A stretch of DNA of 64,000 bases from Termitomyces sp. T153 (Eukaryota; Basidiomycota; Agaricomycetes; Agaricales; Lyophyllaceae): assembly GCA_018296165.2 (NCBI GenBank), contig JACKQL020000033.1, positions 186,001-250,000 on the forward strand, written 5' to 3'. Under the pieces are notes generated by a model, which was given only the letters and a program-made list of their open reading frames with translations, was not told where the DNA came from and made no database searches. The position numbers and the translations under genes are program-made. Position 1 is the first letter of the stretch. Every line of letters begins with the position of its first letter. Of the stretch, positions 32,677 to 43,686 are shown piece after piece.

Positions 32677-34080
32677 TCATGCCCCATTTGGCATGCAGTG
32701 TCTTGACACACTGAGTAGAAAAAGTCATACATTGCCTGATCAGCTGCTAGAATGGGGCAGATGCCTTGAAATGCCTTTGGTGTGCTGGGGTGCCTGTTAT
32801 GGAAGTCCTGAATCAGAGCTGGTGCATGTACATTGGCCTGTGTTTCCCAAGAAATGTCCTCAATGCCATATTCCTTCCACTTCACCTTGAACTGTAACTT
32901 CCCCTAAAACACCCTGCTATCCAAAATTTCCTCCACCTTGTACTCCTTCTCATCATTAACCAGAATTGGTGGTGGCAATGCCTTAGGGCAACAGCCATGA
33001 ATAGAGTCTTCTGGGGCTAGGAACAGCTTGATGGCATTGAAGATGGGGTGCAATTGACACAGGCCAGCCAGGAACTTGAGTTGGAATGCTAAAGGCCCTA
33101 CATTCTGCTCTACTGTCAAGGGCCCAAGGTGGCAGTGTGACAGCTTCTGTGATGGCCTAGTTATCTTTATGTCTGAGCTGTCCAAGTACACACAGTTGCC
33201 TGGCTTGTAGACAGAGGCTGGCATCCATTGGTGGTCATAGTATTGTGCCATGTCAAGTGCTGCCTTTGCCTCCTCCTGTGCCTCCTCCTGTGCCTCCTTC
33301 ATCTTGTTTGCAAATTCATTCATCAAGTCATTCTCTGAGGGGCATCCTCAAGGCTCAAATCCCATACAGAGGTGACTGCCTGTGTCCAGGAAGAATATGG
33401 TTGTTGTACTGGAACTTGGCATCTGGCAGGAGCTTGTCCCAGTCATCCTGCCTCTTGTTACAAAACAGGTGGAGATACTGTTTCAGTTCTTAGTTAACAC
33501 ATTTGGTCTGACCATCCAACTGAGGGTGATAGGCAGTGGTGGTGTGGAGCTTCACTCCAAGTAGGTAGTACAGCTCCTGAGTGAACTCTGCCATACACTG
33601 AGGGCCTCTGTCTGAGACATATCCATCTCAGACAGACCATGGAGCTTCCAGATATTCTTCTAATATAAGCTAGCTGCTCCTAGAGCTGAGCAGGTGGTGT
33701 GGCTTGGGATGAAGTAGGCCTGTTTACTATAAAGGTCCACCACTACCATTACCACATCATACCCATGGGCATCTGGGAGCTGGACAATGAAGTCTACTAA
33801 GGCCACACTCTAATTGGCAGCTGGGATAGGGAGAGAGTGGAGCTGATCCATGAGAGGCTGGCAATGAGGCTTGGTGCAGAGGCAGAGATCACAGGTGCTA
33901 GTGTAGGTGCTTACATATTGGGATATCTGAGGCCACCAATAGTTCCAAAACACTAGCTCCAGTGTCTTCCATCTATGAGGATGTCCAGCAACATAAGAAT
34001 CACAATGCTGCTCTAAAGTGGGTCAGCAGAGTTCCAGAATGTTAGGCAGGTAGATGCATTCTTGGAAAGTTAGAGGCCCA
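32677..34080 (-). pseudogene. G3 integrase and chromodomain
   Basis: Broken frames cover the integrase. The 33326-32904 frame is the C-terminal part (QYYDHQWMPASVYKPGNCVYLD, then KLSHCHLGPLTVEQNVGPLA). A chromodomain follows at 32885-32790 (MKWKEYGIEDISWE, LIQDFHNRHP), which places the element among chromoviruses. The integrase core from about 34080 to 33330 is visible only as short pieces with stops. Confidence 0.7.
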
Positions 34081-34780
34081 TCCTAAAGACTCCACTCATC
34101 TGTATGCACTTGATCAACTCTGCTCACTTGCTGGGCTCTTAAGGCCTGAGCAGCCTGAGTAACTGCATCCTCTTGTGCACCCTCTTGGTTTCCCTATTGG
34201 ATGTCTTTGAGGATGTTTGCCTCATTCTCTTGGACCACAATCCCTTCTTGAGGATGAATAGCAAAGAGCTTGGGCTTGAGGAGGATGATGTTGTCATTAT
34301 CCTCTCTCCCAGTGCCATGGTTAGCCTGCCTAGACAATATGTCTGGTTTGTTCATGCTCTGTCCAGGTTTGTAATGCAGTGAGAAGTTAAAGTTGGCCAG
34401 ATACAGAGACCACCAAGCTTGGTGTCAATTGAGCTTAGCCATATGGAAATACTTGAAGTTCCTGTGGTCTGTCCAGACTTCAAACTTATGACATGTGCTC
34501 TCAAGAAAATGCCACCATTCCTTGAAGAACCAAATGATAACAAGCATCAAATTGTCATGGACCTTGTAGTTCTGTTCTACTGCATTAAGGCTTTTGGAGT
34601 GAAAGGCTATGGGATGCCACTTGCCATTCTCCTTTGACTGTGGAGAGAGGACTGCTCCTGTGGCAAAGTCAGAGCTATCAGCTTCCAATATAGAAGGGAG
34701 AGTCAGCATTCAGGAACAGGAGGATGAGTTTTCAGGTGATGGCTTGCTTGAAGGCATCAAAGGCAGCCTGCTGCAAGGAC
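34081..34780 (-). pseudogene. G3 RNase H region
   Basis: The 34709-34425 frame reads EADSSDFATGAVLSPQ, the first RNase H strand with catalytic Asp, then HPIAFHSKSLNAVEQNYKVHD and TCHKFEVWTDHRNFKYF with the last Asp. The order matches the G5 RNase H at 57936-57736. Confidence 0.75.
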
Positions 34781-35053
34781 TGTCAGGAGACCATCCCAGG
34801 CCAGGGCATATGACTGGTCAACTTGTCAGCAGGTCACATGATTTTTCTGTTGTATTGTACAGTTGCATCCTATGCTTCCAAAACCTTTGAGTGTAGCAGA
34901 TGGCCTAGGGAGCTCCTTAGACTTGTTCTCTTTGGATCTCCCTTTGCCAGGTGTGTACTTATACTTGTAAACACTGTACAATATGGAATATACTTTGGAT
35001 CTCCCTTTGCCAGCTGTGTAATTGAGCCACAGCCTCCAGAGGTTGCCCTTACA
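34781..35053 (+). repeat. G6 5' LTR, 273 bp
   Basis: It runs from TGTCAGGAGACC to GTTGCCCTTACA and is followed by GCAGAACAAGTCTC as in G7. Two copies of CTTTGGATCTCCCTTTGCCAG lie near 34936 and 34993. It is shorter than G7's 440-bp LTR owing to an internal deletion. Confidence 0.75.
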
Positions 35054-35174
35054 GCAGAACAAGTCTCTAGATTTGGTTTGGAAGCTCCCTTTTTAATTGC
35101 CTGGGTTTTCCATTTGGTTCTTCAAAAGGTCTCTCCTCCACCAGTGTTTTGCTACTCCCTGTGCTCTTCTTATG

Positions 35175-36229
35175 ACCCAACCAACTCCTCCAGCACCTCC
35201 TCCTGATGCTTCAAGCCCCCAAAATGATCCCTGGAGCCATTTTCTATTCTGAGAGATACAGGTTCAACTTACCAAGCTTTTCTTACCTCCCACACTGCCA
35301 AACTCACTGGACTATGTCAAACCACTGAAGGAGTCTCCCTCTCCCTCCAGGACCTCCTGGAACACCTTGCCCTTGCTCCTACCCCTCTTTCTAGGCCTGC
35401 AGCAGCAGTAGAAAGATTCCCTTCTGCACCTAGTTCAGAGTTTCCAGCCTCCTTCTCCAAACATACTTGCACTATGCTTTCTGATATATTTGATGGGGAC
35501 CATAAGCTTGGGGAACATTTTCTCTAATCCTGCATCACCTACATCCAGTTGAGTGGCAAAGCCTTTGCCTCCAATGCTCTTAAAATTGCCTGGGTCCTCT
35601 CCTACATGAAGATGTGCTGAGCTTTAACCTATGCATTGCACATCTTCTGATGCCCCAAAGGAGTCAAGAGTTTCTTCAGCTGGACAGAGTTTGAGAAGGA
35701 GTTCTGAGCTGAGTTCTTTCTCCTCAATCCTGCCAAGACTGCAGCTCTTTCTCTTCAGAACTGAAACTAGTACAGTCAAGGGAAGGGGTTACTGGACAAG
35801 TACATTGACTCATTCTGCACCTTAATTGAGCAGGCTGGACTCTGTGATAGACTCCACCCCTCTCTCATGGATCATATTGACTGTATGGCTAAGGGGCATC
35901 CAGAAGATGAGTGTGTTGATACCTGGTACAAGGTGGCACATGAGCAGTAGTAGCTGATAGAGCTGCAATGGACACAACACTCTACAGCCACCCCACATGC
36001 TTCCCTTGCTTGTGGTGGATTACCTCTTGAGTCCCCTTTTCCATGCATGCTCTAGTGGCTCTACAAGCAGGTCAAACTCTTCTTGTTTTATCTGATGTTG
36101 CTCCCTTCCATACCCACCTACCAGCCCCCACATGCTCCCTATTCCAGGAAGTTCCTATGGATGTCAATGCCTCCTGACAGCAATCCTGTACTCCTCTGTT
36201 ATGTTGAGGCTGTTAGAGGAGGATTTTTA
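35175..36229 (+). pseudogene. G6 gag
   Basis: It starts at ATGACCCAACCAACTCC, equivalent to the gag start at 62520, and follows the same protein through the capsid segment (FDGDHKLGEHFL, CITYIQLSGKAFASNALKIAW, TEFEKEF) with many stops. The zinc-knuckle part near 36175-36220 is deleted or decayed. It ends with GAGGATTTTTAA at 36219-36230. Confidence 0.65.
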
Positions 36230-36401
36230 AATAGGCAATGGATGACCCTGTATGCCTCTGTTGCCTAGTACTAATCATTTTGCTCCCTTGTCTGTAGAAT
36301 TGAATATATCTGCTGCTGTCCTCAATACAATGCCCAAAATGATAAGCCCCTCCTCAGTCATACAAAGCCCCCTCTGAGTTAAAGTCTCTACTGGGAGTAC
36401 A

Positions 36402-37180
36402 CCCCCTAAGGTAGGAGAAATTCTGTATAAACCTCCAGTAAAACTTCACAAACCCTAAAAAGGCCTGTACTTCTTCCTTGTTCCTTGGCTCAGGCCACTC
36501 CACTACATCTGCCACTTTAATGAGATCCATCTCAGCCATTCCATGCAAAATGATCAAACCTAGGTACTCCACCTTAGTCTGCTCAAACTTGCACTTCTCA
36601 GGCTTCAGATAGAGCTAGTGTTGGTGGAGGCATTCCAAGACAATGCATATGGCTCAGCAATGCTCCTTCAAGGTCTTGATGTAGATGAGGATATTGTCAA
36701 GATACATGCAAACAACACCTTCCACAATCAGATCATGGAAGATGTCATTCATTATAGTCTGGAAAGTGGCCAGGCTATTGGTGAGACCAAAGAACATCTA
36801 CAGAGGTTCAAAGAGTCCACAGTTGGTTTGGAATGCTGCCTTCTACTATCTTCTTCTTTGATGTGCACATTGCTGTGGCCCCAGTGGACATACAATTTGC
36901 TAAAGTAGCATGCACCTCAAATTTTGTTAACAAGTTCAGAGATGAGCAGTAAGGAGTAGCAATTCTGCACTATCATTGCATTCAACATTTGATAGTCCTG
37001 AACTAGACAAAGAGACCCATTCTTGTTCTTAATGAAAAAGACTGGGGAGGTTATTGGGGACCTAGAAAATCCCATCTTTTCAGAACTAAGATTCTCCTGT
37101 AGAAACCCATCCAGCTCATCTTGCTCACAGGGCACAAGTGGATAGACCTTGCAGCTGGAGGGTTCTGCATCAGGTATTGG
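36402..37180 (-). pseudogene. G4 reverse transcriptase
   Basis: The frame at 37135-36917 reads PCEQDELDGFLQENL, SPVFFIKNKNGSLCLVQDYQ and LNAMIVQNCYSLLLISELV. The next part carries FGLTNSLATFQTIMND-like text and the catalytic box as YLDN (36690-36710), so one aspartate is changed. It ends with PRNKEEVQAFLGFVKFYWRFIQ at the G6 boundary. Confidence 0.75.
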
Positions 37181-37765
37181 CTTGATTGCATGATCTCACT
37201 GCTTATGCTCTAGAAGCAAATGAAATGATGCCTTGAAAAACATGTCCTTGAAATTGTGGAGGTGATCAGGAAATGTACTATGAAAGGGCTTGGGCTAGGT
37301 ATTTGCCACAAACACCTCAGCCAGACATTCAGAAATGGTCTGACTGGCCTGGATCTCTGCCATGGTAGGAGGGGGGCAGAGCATTGTAGCATAGATCCTG
37401 TCACCTACCTCAATGGTTTTGTCTGGAGACTCAGGGTCCAGAGTGCTAGCAAATTCTCCTTTGCATTTGTCTTCCTCCTGATGTTCACACCCAACACCTC
37501 AGACATCCTTGTAGAAGGCCTCTATGAGGGAATGCCAGAGGGGGGGATCCAGGAAGTTGAGATCAGCATAAGGAAGATGCCCAGCACAACAGGCATGCAT
37601 GGCAGCATGCTCAAAAACCTTTGCTCTGTGCTCCTTGCAGGCTTCTTTGGCACAAGTCATGCAATGACAAGGACAGCAACTCATTTTTGTCTCACTCTTA
37701 GTCCAGTCAATCTTGTAGTTATGTTCATGTAACCAGGTGAACCTCAAAATTATGTCTTGCTTCTT

Positions 37766-38213
37766 CTTATCTGCTGCTGTCCTCAATAAAATGCCCAAAA
37801 TGATAAGCCCATCCTCAGATATACAAAGCCCCCTCTGAGTTGAAGTCTCTACTGGGAGTACACCCTCTAACCCATGCCCTTTGGTTCCTGCATGGAAATG
37901 TTATCTCCCCTGTTGCTACATTGTTGCCTCTAATCCTTCTACCAACTCTCTGAAATTACAGATAGAAATTGAGACAACAGACACCCAGCAAACCCAAAGC
38001 ATTGTTGCTCTGCTTGACAGTGGGGCAACAGGCCTCTTCCTCAACACAGACTATGTGCAACAACATCATCTCACTACCCACCCCCTCTCTCATCCTATTC
38101 CTATGTACAATGTTGATGGCATGCTCAATGAAGCTGGCTCTATGTGTTTGGTGGTAGAGCTGGTTCTTTGTTATTAGGACCACTCTGAACAAGCCACTTT
38201 TGCCATCACTAGT
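37766..38213 (+). pseudogene. Inverted protease block inside G4
   Basis: A plus-strand frame (37881-38177) carries the gypsy protease active site VALLDSGATGLFLNTDYVQQ, while both flanks are minus-strand G4. The minus-strand gag side stops after SVELNI at 38214 and the minus-strand pol side resumes with DIILRFTWLHEHN at about 37762. These are the exact neighbours of the block in the intact order (compare 11595-12420). Confidence 0.75.
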
Positions 38214-38291
38214 ATATTCAATTCTACAGACAGGGGAGCAAAATGATTAGCACTAGACAACAGAGGCATACAAGATTATCCATTGCCTATT

Positions 38292-38956
38292 TAAAAATCC
38301 TCCTCTAACTCTACCAGCACAACCTCCAATCCATCAGCAACCTCAGTGGAGGGGACAGCTATAGGCATGTTGAGAGAGGGGGCTCTGGCTATATCCTGGG
38401 CTGCCAAGAGCTGGACAATGAGCTCTTCTTGTTCCAATGTAGAGAGGTAGTGCACTTCCAGCCCTTGAGGACAGTAATGGGCAAAGTGACCAGCCTTTCC
38501 ACAGCCTCAACATGACAGAGGAGTAGAGGATTGCTGTCAGGAAGCATTGACATCCATAGGAACTCTGGGGAACAGGATGCATGTAAGGGCCATGAGAGTT
38601 GCACCTACTTATAGAGGCAATGGAGCTTTCAAGGGAACCAAACATACAGAAGGGAGAGCTTGGGGGTGAACCTGTCACAAGCAAAGAAAGTGTGTAAGGT
38701 GGTGGCAGAGGCTGTGGTCCAGCATAGCTGACACTGCAGCTCCATTGACTGCCACTGCTCATGTGCCACCTTGTACCAGGTCTTAACATGCTTGTTGTCT
38801 GGGCACCCCTCTGCCATATTGTCAATATGATCCATGAGCAAGGGGTGGTGTCCATCACAGAAGGTTAAGCAAAGCTGCAGACTATTGGGCTATCCAGCCT
38901 GCTTGACCAATGTCCAAAATAAGTCAATGTACTTGCCTAGCAACCACTTCTTGCCA
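38292..38956 (-). pseudogene. G4 gag, C-terminal half
   Basis: The minus strand reads DHIDNMAEGCPDNKHVKTWY at 38830-38770, the proline-rich middle, and a knuckle region near 38510-38470 that has decayed (compare CRRCGKAGHFARYC in G7). An in-frame TGA sits at the same codon as in G6 and G7 near 38541. It ends GAGGATTTTTAA at 38301-38290. The N-terminal half is missing. Confidence 0.65.
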
Positions 38957-39470
38957 GGTTTTATGGAGGGTGATGATGCATTTGCATTTGTTGATTCTGC
39001 CAATGTTTTGCATGCAGTTCATCTTATTCCAAGGTTTTCAGGAAAGGCCATTGATGGACTATTGGGTCATTCTATGGCATGGAAGCCAGAAGAAAAGAAT
39101 GTGGATTATGAGGATTATTACATCAATAGGTAAGCAAATATCATGTTTTTTGATATTAGTGATCAAAGCACTAATATCAAAAAATGTCTAGTTTTGTTGA
39201 CAGGCATATGTTTGTGCATTTTCCAGGTGGTGGAATTGAACACCAGCTTACATGAGAAGCAACTCACAAGATGCAAAACAACATGAATATGGCATATTCT
39301 CTATAGACATCAGTCTCTTCCTCTGAGGAATCAGATGATGAGTTTTGGGACCTTCAAGCCCAAAGAGAAGGATCAGCAACTGAAGAGGATCTCTATAAAG
39401 ATGATCATCTGGATAATGAAGAGGAGGAGATAAGGAATGAGGACAGTGATGTAGTACTGAGTTAGAGTAA
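38957..39470 (+). pseudogene. Relic ORF with one intron, end of a transposon-carried gene
   Basis: The first exon (to 39129) reads FMEGDDAFAFVDSANVLHAV and HLIPRFSGKAIDGLLGHS, ending YEDYYINR. An intron GTAAGC...GACAG (39131-39204) follows, then HMFVHFPGGGIEHQLT and an acidic tail (EESDDEFWD, EDLYKDDHLDNEEEE). The HLIPxF...YYxNRxxxxxMFxxFxGGGxxH pattern recurs in mushroom genomes at the end of repeat-borne proteins whose function I cannot state. The intron contains a perfect 16-bp hairpin. Confidence 0.5.
39146..39184. repeat. Perfect 16-bp hairpin in the relic intron
   Basis: The arms 39146-39161 and 39169-39184 are exact complements (TTTTTTGATATTAGTG and its complement) around a 7-base loop ATCAAAG. 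Confidence 0.8.
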
Positions 39471-39819
39471 TACTAATAGTTCTGGGGCTTTCTTGAAGAC
39501 TTAGGAAGTCCACTCCAATTCCACACTGATGTCTTGATAAATGTTTGAGGTTGAGGTTTACTTCCAAAATATCTCTATTCTGAATGTAGAGGTGTTTCAA
39601 CAAACTCCAGCCTAAGTGATTCACTTTCTGCAAACCACCAAGCCATTGCCTATTAATTGCCTGCCTATTTGCTACTCTACTCAGGCTATTTATACCTCTT
39701 TCTACAGTGCACAGACCACCCCCTACATGTGACTTTTGGTTCCATACTTTCCAGCCCCTTATTCATAACTGTTATTCTAATTCCCATTTTTAGTATGCCT
39801 GTTTCAGTGCCACAGGCTA

Positions 39820-40130
39820 GTTCCTTGTGCCATCATTCCATCATTCCTCCTTTGCATTCTTAGCTTCCATTTGCCCCATTTATCTCTTCCTCCTTTGTAT
39901 TTCTTCCATTCATCTTTTCCCTCCCACCCATTCCATTCATCTTCCTTTATTCATTTCATATTCTTCCCCATTCAGGTTCTTTCCCATTCAGGTTCTTCCA
40001 TTCATCTTTCTTTCTCTTCCCTTTATTACATTCATTTCATCTCCTTTTATCTTCCATTCATCTTCCTTTCCCTTCCCTTCATTCCATTCTTTCTCATTCA
40101 TTCCCCCTTTACCTCCTTTCAGTCAACATT
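39820..40130. repeat. Low-complexity pyrimidine-rich tract
   Basis: Irregular repeats of TTCCATTCATC and TTTCCTTCC words leave long Ser/Phe/Pro frames open without stops. It is not a protein gene. Confidence 0.7.
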
Positions 40131-40488
40131 CCAATCTGGTTATTCTTAGATTGGATCTAGATCTTGCCAGCATTGATGCCACTCAGGTGCTTTTTGCCAG
40201 TCCCATGCTTTCCCTCCCATTACAGTGATTGGACTATTATTGAGTGTATAGTCTAGTATAGTCCTTGTCCTATCCTGTTCTGTATTTCTTCTGGTGTATT
40301 TTAAAGGGATAATGTTGCTGGAACTTGTTTTACCAGGAGGCTTACAGTTTTCAGCCTTAATAAATGTTTGTTTTGACTTCTGGTGTTTTATTATGTTCCC
40401 AATGGTGTGACAACATTGTATCAGTGAGAGTGAAGACAATGAGGAAGAAGAAGAAGATTTTGAATAGTCTTTAGGTTTTGAGGGGTGT

Positions 40489-40600
40489 GGTGCTCAGCTG
40501 GCATGATTGCCTCCCATAGTGGGTCACATAATCTGCAAGTGCAAGGTCAGGGTTTTGACTCTGGCTGAGTGTGCCTGTGTGGAAAACATCTTAGACACCA
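40489..40600 (+). repeat. Possible tRNA-derived SINE or decayed tRNA
   Basis: An A-box-like TGGTGCTCAGCTGG (40489-40502) is followed about 50 bases later by a B-box-like GGTTTTGACTCT (40551-40562), close to GGTTCGACTCT with C-to-T decay and one extra T. No full cloverleaf folds. Confidence 0.3.
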
Positions 40601-41720
40601 CATGGGATGTTTCAACACTGCCAGAAAGCCACCACTCTCACATGTCTGACTAGGGAGGCTTTGTTGTGCAGGCCAAAGATGATCAACCAATCAGCATGTG
40701 ACTTGAGGAGGCAATGTCATCACCATGCCCATGTCCAATCAGAAAAAGAGAGGATTCCCCAGAGTGGTGGATTTGGAAGAGATACCTCATGGACCAAGCA
40801 GGCCATTGTACAGGTGGGTGGGAAAGATAGGGTCATTAGCATTGGATTGGTTGCCAAAGTACTGAGTGATCCATTGATTGCAAACAGTGTGGGGTTGATC
40901 TGGGTTGGGGTGGTTCATCCAATCTGACCTGGTGCCTTTGCTGGCCTAATTCATTGCCAAATTGACAGGATCCAACACAATCCAAAAAATACCATCTGGG
41001 TGTGGGACAAGGTTTAGAGTCATGGGGCCTTGGCCAGTCAGCTCAATGTTCAAAGCAAAAGCAAAATGGGGTTCACACCAGCTAACCACTGGCAAGCATT
41101 GCTGAAAGTAAAGGAGTTTAGAAATGGGGACAGCATGTTAGCAGCAGATAGGATGGGACTTAGTGTGGGAAGTAGTATGAACTCCAATGAAGTCAAATTG
41201 TAGTAAAGTGGCTACAAGGCATAGCCAGCAGCATCAGCTGAAAAGGGATCTGGCTGGAGAACTAATTAGAGTGTTCATAATTACCACCCCCTTACATACT
41301 GTGGGACTTAGGACACTATTGATCTTGATGTAATTCACATGAAAATAGGTCTCTAAACAAATAAAAATGAAATCCTCCTCCTCCTCTTTGGGTTTTGAAG
41401 CATTGTAACCTTTGTACTATTAAATAATAGCAATCACAAGGTCAAGACAGGTTGATTCAAGAATAGATATGAAAATGTTCTATGCATATCCAGATGAAAG
41501 ATTTATATTCTGAAATAATTTATATACCAATATGTATAGATATGGTAAGGCCTGGTAAGGTCAAGTTACCCTGGGATCCCCCTGGAATATTTTATACCAA
41601 GATAATATTGATTTCTTTGCACAATACAGAGTGTTGGAAGTATTATGAAACTATATTATATTGGTGACTAAATATCTAAGTTGTCAACATAATCCTTTGA
41701 TCAAATATTTGGTCCCAGGC

Positions 41721-43686
41721 CCTATTTAGCCACGTTTTCTGAACGACTTTTTGCTGATATGATAGCCATCATTGATGTGGTGGGCCTTCCCTTTGGTGAA
41801 AGCAAATATATATCATATCCAAACTTGTTCTTCCTGACCTGCTGGCTGACATTGATGTGGTATATAGCTGGAGTGCATATAGCCAACTTGTTATGAAACT
41901 GCTTCTCCAAGCTAACTGCACTCTCTCCCTGGTTTCAATCTTCTTTTTTAAGAAGGTTGCTTCAATTGAGGAAAGTCACAATATGACCTTGCGGGACCAT
42001 CGAACATGAGGTACGATATCTCATAATACTTAAAAATAGTCAAATAACTCTACTGTCGATTGAGCAGAATATTCTTCGCTGGCGGCTCTACAAGCCTTGC
42101 CATATGCGAGTTTTCTTGTCATTATAGATCTCAATCAATCTGGAGGAAGATTGATCCGCCTAAAATCATTCCGACTCAGCAGCCCACACATTAAGCTGTG
42201 AATGTGTTCACTGATCCCAATTCCATTTCTCCTGATTCTTGTTCCTTTTCAGATCCAAGTTCATGACCATGGATGTCTGAAGGAAGATTTGTGATTCTGT
42301 AAAACGCCACGGAGCACACATACAATCTATTTATGACCCTTATCTAAGACTTCTTGGCGGAAAGGTGAGCCGTATGGTAATCACAAACTTGCTTCAGTCC
42401 CACTCAATTGAGGACGACAGCACTTTGAACGTCGAATACAATATGAAGGTGGTTTTCGAATCATTCTTTGAATATCTTCTTTACATTTTGTCTCTCTCAA
42501 GACTGGTAGTAACTATCCTTGTCATCATCAAAACTGTTGATAGCTATGAAGATGTTCCATCAACAGCTTGCTATCAATCATGATTTACAGCATCCAGGGC
42601 CACTGCATGATCATCAGTAAAAGGTGCACAGGTACCATCATTCCATCTGCAAAGATTTAAGCTGGTCAATTGGGCAAGATACCTCAAGAGTCATAGGATT
42701 AATCCATCTCGCTTAAGTCCCGCATCCACAACCTTGGGAATTGATATTATACTATAGTGCACTTATCGATATCTTTAGGTCATGATGACTGAAACTTGCA
42801 GTTCAATCACTCAGCTTTGTGATGCCTTTTGCGGTCCGAGTCATCACAAAAGATCTATGGGATGTAATTTAATTGCTCACTCCATGCTTCCCACTACCTT
42901 TCTAAGTATTTCTCTCCAACCTAGAGAAGGAAATGTGGCTCATGCAGTGCACCACCTTACAATTCTATCAAAGTATATCCAAATTCAGGGAAATGTGGAC
43001 GACTCACAATACTTGCTGCAAATGGTATCAGATGCATCAACAGATATACAGTAAAAGCTCGGGTTTTCTCACAGGCCAAAGGGATGTAAGATGCCTTCAA
43101 GTGTTTTGCATCATTTCCTCTGTGATGAAAAATGAAAAATAAAATTATGAATGTGAAGGGTATAATTAAACCTCATCCCTACTAAGGTAGAATCAATAAC
43201 AAAGTGCCATGTTTCATCAAATGCCAAGGGATTGAAATTTCAAGTCAACTTCAAGTTACCTTGGGCTCGTAACTCTGAATCTAGTTATGTCACTAGCAGT
43301 CCAATACTTTCAACATCTAGCTAACTCCATTGTGCTCTTGTCAATTGAAATTGGTTTGCATGGAGGTCCGAGAAAGTCCACAAACCTCCCTAAAGAATTG
43401 TGTTCTCCTAAAGGGCGATCTGGCGTGATGTAATACGCAATTTAGACCATTATGTGGACGCTGTTCAATCAGTATCATGATTGGAGCCTTCACAATAAAT
43501 ATAGAGGATCAATGAGCACATAAAGCTACAAGCATATGAATTTTGGCAGTAGGCAGTGCGCCACGATCACGCAGGTCCTATTGGTAACTGATGAGCGTGG
43601 AACATTGATGAACGGTTGTACAAAAGTTGTATATAAACAGTGCCCTCGACTTCAAGTTGAAGGCTGACTCTCTTTTCTCGCTGACC
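41721..43686. other. CpG-normal region without a confident gene
   Basis: Splice-like words are frequent. One coding-like block at about 42303-42363 (RHGAHIQSIYDPYLRLLGGK followed by GTGAGC) and an open frame at 42782-43054 may belong to a decayed or unrecognised gene. The pieces do not join into a domain I know. The last 60 bases are the 5' leader of the membrane-protein gene. Confidence 0.4.

Larger units (their letters stand above)
32268..34780 (-). mobile_element. Ty3/gypsy G3: RNase H, integrase, chromodomain and 3' LTR
   Basis: This is the 3' half of a chromovirus on the minus strand. It starts at 34780 inside the reverse transcriptase-RNase H connection (SLQQAAFDAFKQAI), directly next to the LTR of the oppositely oriented G6, and ends with a 409-bp LTR at 32268. 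It lacks gag, protease and the YLDD region, which are found on the same strand at 36402-38956 (G4). G3 and G4 are best read as one element split by G6. Frames are heavily broken. Confidence 0.75.
34781..36401 (+). mobile_element. Ty3/gypsy G6: 5' LTR, gag and start of protease
   Basis: This fragment is on the plus strand and lies between the two halves of the minus-strand element G4/G3. It has a shortened LTR (34781-35053), a broken gag and the first codons of pol, and stops at about 36401, where minus-strand reverse transcriptase begins. The rest of its pol and 3' LTR are absent, so either the insertion was incomplete or a deletion followed. Confidence 0.7.
36402..38956 (-). mobile_element. 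Ty3/gypsy G4: gag, protease and reverse transcriptase, with an inverted block
   Basis: The minus-strand order is gag (38956-38292), protease and reverse transcriptase (to 36402). The 448-bp block 37766-38213 lies in the opposite orientation and fits exactly between the two minus-strand flanks. At the left end the frame reads QAFLGFVKFYWRFIQ and then meets G6. At the right end gag is truncated and meets an unrelated relic ORF. This is probably the 5' part of the element whose 3' part is G3. Confidence 0.75.
39471..41720. other. CpG-depleted relic DNA with pyrimidine-rich tract and SINE-like piece
   Basis: No gene was recognised. From 39820 to 40130 the plus strand is a C/T-rich imperfect repeat of CCATTCATCTTT-like words. 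Near 40489-40600 a possible tRNA-derived segment occurs. The rest to 41720 is CpG-free sequence with only short frames. CpG returns at about 41730. Confidence 0.4.

Noticed and set aside
39827..40228. A 133-codon plus-strand open frame
   Set aside because: It lies in a pyrimidine-rich repeat and consists of Phe/Ser/Pro/Ile runs; composition alone keeps it open.
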